Shown: positions 57,347 through 64,000 of the stretch, piece after piece | How positions within the stretch are numbered: position 1 is the stretch's first letter | Layout of the letters: each line of letters opens with the position of its first letter | Origin: Porites lobata | Taxonomy: Eukaryota > Cnidaria > Anthozoa > Scleractinia > Poritidae | Assembly (NCBI GenBank): GCA_942486035.1 | Contig: CALNXK010000042.1 | Coordinates: 1,952,001 to 2,016,000 of the forward strand | Direction: 5' to 3' | DNA length: 64,000 nucleotides | The notes under the pieces: model-generated | What the model was told of the DNA's origin: nothing | The model's database searches: none | Seen by the model: the letters and a program-made list of their open reading frames with translations, nothing else | Translations under genes and position numbers: made by a program

Positions 57347-57531
57347 CAGTGGAAGCTCTTGTAAGCGAACACCCTCGGGACGCAAAAAAGGTGTTTGTAA
57401 CTGGGGCTGGCCACTTAAGGGAATTTAAAAATACAGAGTTTGTATGGGAATTGAGAAAAACCCATTTTGTGAAGGTGGCCATAAGTAGAGCTTTCCGCTT
57501 ACGAGAGCGCCCGTTAGGAGAGCATCCACTG
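57347..57531. mobile_element. Miniature element, CAGTGGAAGCTCTTGTAAGC type, TA target duplication
   Basis: The ends CAGTGGAAGCTCTTGTAAGC and AGGAGAGCATCCACTG are imperfect inverted copies, with CGAACACCC and GAGCGCCCG just inside. TA flanks both sides. The end sequence suggests a pogo/Tigger-like relative of Tc1/mariner. Confidence 0.75.
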
Positions 57532-58943
57532 TATAGTTAAATAGCTAAAAGGTGCAAAATTTAGTTTCTTGCTTAATTAACAAGGGCTTAAACACTGGAT
57601 CTTGTTTAATGTCAAGTTTAAAGTAAGGATGGGTGAACAACAATTCTGACAGCAGAAAAGACCGAGAGCAATGAAGATCTCTTAGAGGGACTAGGCATAT
57701 GGTGGACTGGTTATTCTCCCTCAAACTTCCTTCTGGTATTTTCGCTAAAAGCATACAAGTTTTGTGAAGCTTGTCACAGTTATTAATTTAAACCCCTCCT
57801 AATCCTCCACCTAGGGCCCCTAAATTACAATAAATGACCTGGGCGTCTTTTAGATCACTTCCAGTATGTCTTCTACTGCGTAACCAGCCTTAAGCATGAA
57901 CAGAAGCCACATTAAAATAACTAATAATTTTCTACTTGTCTTCCCACCCAATAAAACTCAAAACCTTTCAGAAATACGTGTATCACAGAACCTTGTGAAC
58001 CTCAGGGGTGGGGGGATAGAATTGGAAAAAATTGTACAGCTGGTGAGGGGGGGTTAACACTGGCTCTAATATTGGAGTCATCCTTTTGGTTGGAGTAAAT
58101 TTGAACACAGTGCTCTGTCGTTAAAAAGGATTTTCTGGGATTTAAATGGGGTTGGTGTTGTTAAGGAAGGGTAGCCAGTGTTTCATAGGTCCCATGTTCA
58201 TCCTATTTGACCCTCCTACACGTCAAAAGGAAACGGGTGTGATAGTGGATAACTTCAGGAAAATACGCAGCTAACACTCGAAACCTACAATATGAATAGA
58301 CTTCTACCTTTTTGTTTTCGCAGGGATTAAAGCTCATAAGAATTGTGCTCAAGAAAATTTTAAACTTTGTCTTTCCGCTTTCATTTCCTTTTGGCTTTTG
58401 CCTTTTTCACTCATTAGCAATTTCCAACTATTGCCCCTTTCTCTGAGCTTTGCAAGGTTCTGCGAAACACGTCTTTCTAGTATGCATACATTTTTCTTTT
58501 CAACAGTATACAACTCCGTCATGGGCTATACGTTAAGAAAACGAAAATTATAAACTAGACATACTAAGCCTAGCCGTGCAAGGGTTTACAAGTACGCTTA
58601 TACGAAGCCAGAAAAGTGGTAAGTAGGTATTAAAAACGAACGAGAGTATTCTTAATAAAAAAAGTTACTAAGCTGACGAGAAAGCTCACAAACAGCTATT
58701 AGCATTAAAGCTTACTGTGAGAAGAATTCCTTGGAACCGCGCGCTTCCTGTGAATGGCTTCGATCTACTCTTTATATAGCCTACTTGCTCTAAAATGCCT
58801 TTAAAACAAAATAACTAACAGTCCAATAAAAACTAAAATACCATACACACCTTCTAAAATCCTCCCGAGTCCGTAACAGCAGCCGCAACGATAACAAATT
58901 TCTACTTCCTTCGATGCATAAAAACCAGTAAGGCCGCCAGCAA

Positions 58944-59402
58944 ATGTGTTTGCTTGGGTCAGAGACCGACAGGACTTATGGGATCGCAAGTTCTGGCTTT
59001 GGGATTCTGAGCGACACATACAGCAGTTTTCGTCCCGTGCAACCAGACTCTCGGAAGCGTCGGCGCCTAATGCGCGGAAAAATATTCATCAAGGAAGGAA
59101 AAACTGAGGAAAGGACCGTATTTACGCATAAACTAGGGCAAGACAGGTGTAGAAGGTCGAAAACTACTTTATCTCGTTCAGACCTCATTAGCTTCCCAGT
59201 AAGCCCTGGTTTTTCCAAAGGCAGAGAACGCTGTGAGGATAAATCATTACCTCACGGTGCTATCCGCCTTTTGAAGGAACTATGTCAGACGAATGATTTT
59301 ATCAGCCACCCATCTTATGCTGTAAAATTAAATAAATATAATCTGATGAAATTCTGTGATTGCCGCACAGTTGAAACTGCGAAGGAGACATTTAAGATTT
59401 AA
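58944..59402 (+). CDS. Uncharacterised open frame, 152 codons
   Basis: An uninterrupted plus-strand frame from MCLLGSETDRTYGIASSGFG to CRTVETAKETFKI-stop. It contains a basic patch (DSRKRRRLMRGK) and no membrane segment. I recognise no domain. A TATATA-like word lies near 58772, about 170 bases upstream. It could be a small single-exon gene, a first or last exon, or chance. It lies about 260 bases past the end of the SCAF4/8 gene, which runs the other way, so the two would converge. Confidence 0.3.
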   Translation: MCLLGSETDRTYGIASSGFGILSDTYSSFRPVQPDSRKRRRLMRGKIFIKEGKTEERTVFTHKLGQDRCRRSKTTLSRSDLISFPVSPGFSKGRERCEDKSLPHGAIRLLKELCQTNDFISHPSYAVKLNKYNLMKFCDCRTVETAKETFKI

Positions 59403-59642
59403 GACATGTTCGCTAGGCTAAAGACACTTTTCCCACTCAAAGTCACGTCTTACTCGCAAATGACATAAAAAAGGAATGTTTATAAACGGTCTGCCTTAAG
59501 ACAGGCAGGGAGGTAGGTCATAAAAGGCGGCATCCAAACCAGTATAACTAACAAGTGAAAGTTGCCATGCGAATGATCTAAGAACAAAATCAGGGATGTG
59601 AATTCCACGGTATTTTGCCACCCAATGTTCAGTTTGTACAAT

Positions 59643-59648
59643 TTTATT
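59643..59648 (-). terminator. Possible polyadenylation signal of the SCAF4/8 gene
   Basis: AATAAA on the minus strand, ten bases past the stop codon; unusually close, so a more distal signal may be used instead. Confidence 0.3.
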
Positions 59649-59657
59649 AACGCCAAG

Positions 59658-62600
59658 TCAGCTAGAAGCTTGCTCAGTTTCGCCATCGACTTTTATCCCT
59701 TGGTTCGACAACTTTAAAGACGCATCATCACTCTGCACTGAAGACAAATTGTTTTCTTTAAGAGAAACGTTTTCTGCGTCACTGTCCTTGGAAAAGTTAA
59801 AATTATCACCCGGAACATTCACAGCCTCATTATCCATTGGTATGGCCATGACTTTATTATGATGGATAACATTTGCAGCTTCGCTGCCGACAGAACTGTT
59901 AGGAGTATCAGTGGCAATAGTAATGTTTGTAACTCCATTATCCTTGGGATTGTGAGCAGTTTCATTTTCAACAGCAACGTTCATAGATTCACTTTCATTT
60001 CCTTCAACAATTTCGCCCTCCTCTCTTGGTGCAAGTTCACTTTGAGAGTTTTGAGTAGCAATAGAAGTTGTAATCTCGCTGGATCGTTCTTCTTTTCTTA
60101 CATTAACAATGTTTAATATTGGCTCTGACGGGTTGGGTACAGGTTTTTCCTCCAGTGGTTCAAACCTGCTCCTCCTTCTCGGGCCATCCCGAGAAGCATC
60201 TCTTGGACCATCTCTTTCACCATTGAACTCTCGTGGCCGGTAGTTCTCACGTTCACGACGTCTATCACCTCGATCCCGATCCCATTCCCAATCCCTATCC
60301 CGATCTCGACCACGATCACGGTCTCGTTCACGATCTCGACCACGATCGCGATTTCGGAAACGATCATCGCGATCTCGATTTCGAGCGCGATCGTCGCGTT
60401 CTCGGCCACGATCATCCCGGTCACGTACACGCTCCCAGATTTGATCACGAACACGATCGCGTTCTCCATCGTCTTGTTCCCTTCTCTGTCTTCCAGGAAA
60501 GTCTCTTTCGGCTTCCGCCTGCTCCACAGGGTTTCCTTTGTCAATTATGCTCTTGTCTCCAGGTCTTTCTCCGGGTCTTTCTTCCTGACCCTGATTATCC
60601 CGTTCCTCAAGACTGCGCACGTCTTCAGGTGGTCGATTGTCTGGCCAGCCAGATGGGGGGATGCTGTGAGGAGGTGGGCCCCTCATAGGACCAGGTCCTG
60701 GACCCCACGGAGGAGGTCCAAAGTCGGGTCCACGCGGTGGCCCTCCACCGGGCATAAGAGGCGGTATGTCATGAGGGAACCTTGGTCCTCCCGGATGGAA
60801 GGGTGGCATTCTCATATGGTGGGGCGGTCTCTGGTGAAACGGGGGAGGTCCATGATGCATTGGTGGGAAGTGTCCTCCTTGAAATCTACCAGGAGGAGGA
60901 GGAGGAAATTGTCCTCCTTCGTGATGTCTAGTAGGGTGGTGTGGAGGGAACGGTCCCTCTCTACTGGGATGGTGTGGAGGGAACTGGTCAACTGGTTGAT
61001 GAGTTGGCAGGTGAGCTTCATCAATTGGGTGATGTGGAGGGAACTGCCCTCCTTCTTCCGGTTTAACAGGTGGAAACTTGCTGTCGTGAGGAGGAAACTG
61101 AACACCGTCCTGTGGTCGGTTTGGAAACCGCGGTGGAAACTGCCCTCCCTCCTGAGGCAAGCTGGAAGGAGGAAACTGGCTGTTATCTGGTGGAAACTGT
61201 CCCCCTTCAGGAGGTCTGGCAAGATTTGGCGGTGGCGGCCCATGTGGTCCATTGGGGACACTACCAGGAGGGGCTCCAGGTGGATTGAACTGATGGAGGG
61301 GAGGCCCTGCCATATTTGGAGGCGGAACTCCCGCCATATTCGGCGGAGGCACCATATTGGGCGGCACTGGGGCTCCTGGGAATGGAGGCTGAATCATCAT
61401 TGGAGGAGGTACCATTGGATGGGGCCCTGGAAACATGTGGGGCCCAGGAGGAGGTGCAAGAGGAGGGGGCTGGCTTAACGGGTTTACAGGTGGGCCTTGC
61501 TCCGAGGCCTTTCCTTCAGTGCTTGCTTGTGCAGCTGCAAGCTTCATAAGCTCTTCCTGGCTCATGGTTCCAAGATCCTTTTCATCCTTAGTATTACTTG
61601 TGTCTGTACTGCCAGCCTCTGAACCTGAAAGTGAAATATCAAAAGTCCAGATATTACTGTAATGATAAACCAGAACGAGACAACCACACATGATGTTTGT
61701 ATTTTTCAATTCAATTATCACTTTTCAAGAACTAAGAAGAGTGCATAACAGGTTTGAGTAACTGACTAATACCACATGTTGCACACTTTTCTTTGAACTT
61801 CCCCACAATTTTGAGTCTACATTAAGTCAACACTCAAGCCAGACGAAACGCATAGACATGATCGCAAGACGAAAACTTTACCACTCAAACATGATTTGCG
61901 AGACAATTTTAATTCTCTACGGCTCTGAATGAAAGGTTTTAGCAGTATAGCCATCTTAAATTGAAAATTAGAAACTTAAGGTGAAAGTTCTTCAAAGATA
62001 CGTTAAAACTTAAATGATGCAGTAACTGACCGAGGAAAGTAGCAAAATAAAACTGACCCTCTTTAGATGTGTTCTGTGTACCAGGCGGAAGAGTTTCTGG
62101 ATCAATCCAGCCTCCATCACTGAGTGCCTGAAAGTCCACACCATTTCCAAGCTTTTTCCATGGAATGTAAGCCACGCCTTGTTCGGTGTCAAAATATTCC
62201 TTGTATTCCTTTCCTTTCACTCCCTTTCCTGGTGCCCAAGCCAACTGTAAAAAACACATCAACTGTTCACTTTTGGTGCTCAACCAATAAAATAACATTA
62301 TTTAATATTTTAGAATTCCGACTTTGTTTGTATCCCCAAATTTTGCATAACCACTGCTTTCAATTCGTCCTGGCATTTACAATCGTCTCAAAATGCACAA
62401 AAATTTGGAGGGTAAACAACGGGTATTGTAGGCAATTCGAAAAAAAGGAATAGGCGCAATATGGGTATTGTGCTACGCATAATTGACCCTGAGAGTACAG
62501 CTATTACTGCTTTAGTAAAATCCAACTAGTGGTCTATTATCAATGCTGCGTTCTGATTAGTTGAGCTGCTACTAGGCTATATGTTATAGCCCACTAGTAG

Positions 62601-63573
62601 CGAAAAACGCAGGCTTTGAAAACCAAAACAACGGCAGACGAATCGCGTTTTGCCAGCTAAAATTGTTTTGTCTAGATATTTTTTACCAACTTGTTGGATT
62701 TTACTTAAACAATTATTCCTCTCACCCTCATGGCCCCTGAGTCAAGAGAATTTGCTAAAAGATCAAAGCACTTACTCTTTGGTGATCATTTTATTTTTTC
62801 TTATAACCTTTTCTCTTGATTGTGTATTGAAAACGTTAGGAGAAAATTAAAGGAGCTGTGTCACGAAATTCAGCCCAATTAGGTAATTACAAAATGCCCA
62901 TTAAATTAAGAGAAACATGAAAATAACCACTTAAAACATCAAAGAAAGGTTAAAATAACACAACAAAAACAACAGATGCCACGGATGGGAAAAACTGAAG
63001 AAGACTGAAACGGATTGAAATTATGGTTTTTTTGAAAACTGTTCAGCCTAACAGTTTTTCAAAGTTGATCCCTGCTGCTTGCAACTTCAAAAATTATGCT
63101 CAGGACACATATTTGTTTGTCTCGGATCTCTGATTTTGTCATTTACATGTTATTTCTTTGCTTACTTTAAGTTCCATAGCAATTGAGGGCAAGTAATTGG
63201 CCAAATTAAACAAAATGAACTGGACTGCCGTAACACGGCCCCTTTAATGGCGTAAACATATCACATACGTAATCCTCTTTGCTCTTGACCCCCTTCAATT
63301 TGGACAGATAGGTGGGCAGGGCAGACTAGTGTGAAACAAGTGACAGGCATAATTATTCAAGTACTGATCCGATACGTGCATTGAAAAAATCGATCAGTGA
63401 GAAACAGCACACATTCTAAGGCTTAAGCTGCTTTAAAAGATATAACAACAGAAATTACTACAAACCTTGAGAGTATTATTATACATCCTTGTATTTTTTA
63501 GAACAACTAGCCCCCTTGAAGCTTCCTTTCTGTGTTCCATGACAACATATGCACATCCTCTAGGGGGAACCAT
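59658..63573 (-). CDS. SCAF4/8: SCAF4/SCAF8-type CTD-associated RNA-binding factor, 3' part
   Basis: Three exons lie in the window: 63466-63573, 62058-62244 and 59658-61624, joined in phases 0 and 1; the 5' part is off the right edge. The first gives the end of the RRM (MVPPRGCAYVVMEHRKEASR and on to NTLK). The second encodes the conserved block after it (LAWAPGKGVKGKEYKEYFDT, GVAYIPWKKL, GGWIDPETLP), as in SCAF4 and SCAF8. The last exon encodes about 655 residues: a short Ser/Asp-rich start, a long Pro/His/Gly-rich region with QFPPH-type repeats, an Arg/Asp/Glu dipeptide region, the segment SRFEPLEEKPVPNPSEPILN and an acidic tail. In vertebrates these proteins bind the phosphorylated polymerase II CTD through an N-terminal CID (outside the window) and prevent early transcript termination. 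Single invertebrate orthologs represent both vertebrate paralogs. Confidence 0.92.
60245..60475 (-). repeat. RD/RE dipeptide-coding repeat within SCAF4/8
   Basis: The coding strand consists of CGAGAT, CGTGAT and CGCGAT-type hexamers, giving alternating Arg-Asp and Arg-Glu. This also makes long open frames in the other five frames, which are not genes. Confidence 0.85.
62310..62455. mobile_element. Family B miniature element in a SCAF4/8 intron
   Basis: TAGAATTCCGACTTTGTTTG, CCCCAAATTTTGCATAACC, AAAAATTTGGAGGGTAAAC and GCAATTCGAAAA match the family B arms and interior. It lies about 70 bases from the exon at 62058-62244. Confidence 0.7.
62460..63465. other. SCAF4/8 intron, no further feature
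   Basis: Intronic sequence between two SCAF4/8 exons. I see no exon or clear repeat in it beyond weak AT-rich tracts. Confidence 0.5.
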
Positions 63574-63611
63574 CTGTTATAAGACAAAAACAGTGTCAGT
63601 ATATGTAATTA

Positions 63612-63787
63612 AAGTGGAACCTCGATATAACAAACCTCTACATAACAAACGCCTCACTATAACAAACAATTGTCTTTGCCCCACTAATAGTAAAATATAA
63701 GAAAAAGAACCATGATATAACGACACCTCGTTAAAGCGAACAAATTTTCACAATCCCTTGGCACTTTGTCATATCCAGGTTTCACTA
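63612..63787. mobile_element. Miniature element, AGTGGAACCTCGATATAAC type
   Basis: AGTGGAACCTCGATATAAC at the left and ATATCCAGGTTTCACT at the right are imperfect inverted copies. Direct repeats of ATAACAAAC lie inside. It is in the SCAF4/8 intron at the window edge. Confidence 0.6.
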
Positions 63788-64000
63788 TATTTTTTCTCTC
63801 TGTAAGCACCCAACATAACATAACATTCACCAGCTATCATTACTTGATACAGACATGGCAATCTTTTTCATAAGAGTTCACATGTAACTTAACAGCTATT
63901 TTGCAGGTAAGCTCACATACAAATAAAATACTATATTAATATAATGAAGAGATGAAAATATATGTTCTGAAAATCATAACGAATACCTAATAGTCTAAAA

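Larger units (their letters stand above)
52228..58943. other. Gene-poor interval between gene 3 and the SCAF4/8 gene
   Basis: It holds the upstream region of gene 3, a minisatellite, a SINE and several miniature elements listed separately. The many short frames are not supported by splice sites or family resemblance. Confidence 0.5.

Noticed and set aside
60113..60544. Second minus-strand frame inside the SCAF4/8 exon
   Set aside because: Out-of-frame reading of the RD/RE repeat.
60441..61478. 345-codon plus-strand open frame opposite SCAF4/8
   Set aside because: It is the shadow of a GC-biased, proline- and arginine-rich coding exon on the other strand; its own protein (long W/R-rich runs) looks artificial.
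1..64000. CRISPR arrays, operons or prokaryotic signals
   Set aside because: None seen; the gene structure is clearly eukaryotic, and the tandem arrays present are minisatellites or microsatellites without spacer-repeat regularity.

Overview
The window is eukaryotic: AT-rich DNA, genes split into many short exons with GT/AG introns, and dense miniature transposons, tRNA-derived SINEs and a Penelope-like retroelement. Protein families and repeat style fit an anthozoan cnidarian, most likely a stony coral. This is an inference; no species marker is present. There is no bacterial-type feature.

The main content is a minus-strand family of multidomain RING proteins. Gene 2 (14970-31156) can be assembled by hand into 15 coding exons whose splice phases all agree and which sum to 2910 nt (969 residues plus stop). 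In order it has an N-terminal module matching the GLEBS motif of nucleoporin NUP98 (the RAE1/Gle2-binding segment), an S/T/P-rich linker, a tandem KOW module resembling the C-terminal end of transcription elongation factor SPT5, proline-rich linker exons, a duplicated helical motif with an acidic linker, several MORN repeats, a coiled coil and a C-terminal C3HC4 RING finger. Gene 3 (40719-52227) is a paralog of 11 exons summing to 2157 nt (718 residues plus stop). It keeps GLEBS, helical motif, MORN, coiled coil and RING, lacks the SPT5-like KOW exons and has one exon of its own. A third locus (2196-3860) is a recent partial copy of the 3' end of gene 3 without upstream exons. The GLEBS-(KOW)-MORN-RING combination is not one I know, and it is the best candidate here for an undescribed system.

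At the right edge (59658-63573, running off the window) lies the 3' part of an SCAF4/SCAF8-type RNA polymerase II CTD-associated factor on the minus strand: the end of its RRM, the conserved segment after it, and a long proline-rich and RD/RE-rich C-terminus.

The rest is repeat-rich intergenic and intronic DNA. It holds an almost perfect inverted pair of truncated Penelope-like reverse transcriptases (7422-9396), about eight families of terminal-inverted-repeat miniature elements (several with TA or TTA target duplications), SINEs at about 54 kb and 47.5 kb, minisatellites and hairpins. Nested insertions inside the duplicated RING intron give a relative order of events: first element, then duplication, then second element.

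Layout: 0-0.8 kb TIR element; 2.2-4 kb RING/MORN fragment; 4-14.9 kb repeats, Penelope pair and a doubtful exon near 11.5 kb; 15-31 kb gene 2; 31-40.7 kb gene-poor; 40.7-52 kb gene 3; 52-59.6 kb gene-poor with SINE and minisatellite; 59.6-64 kb SCAF4/8.
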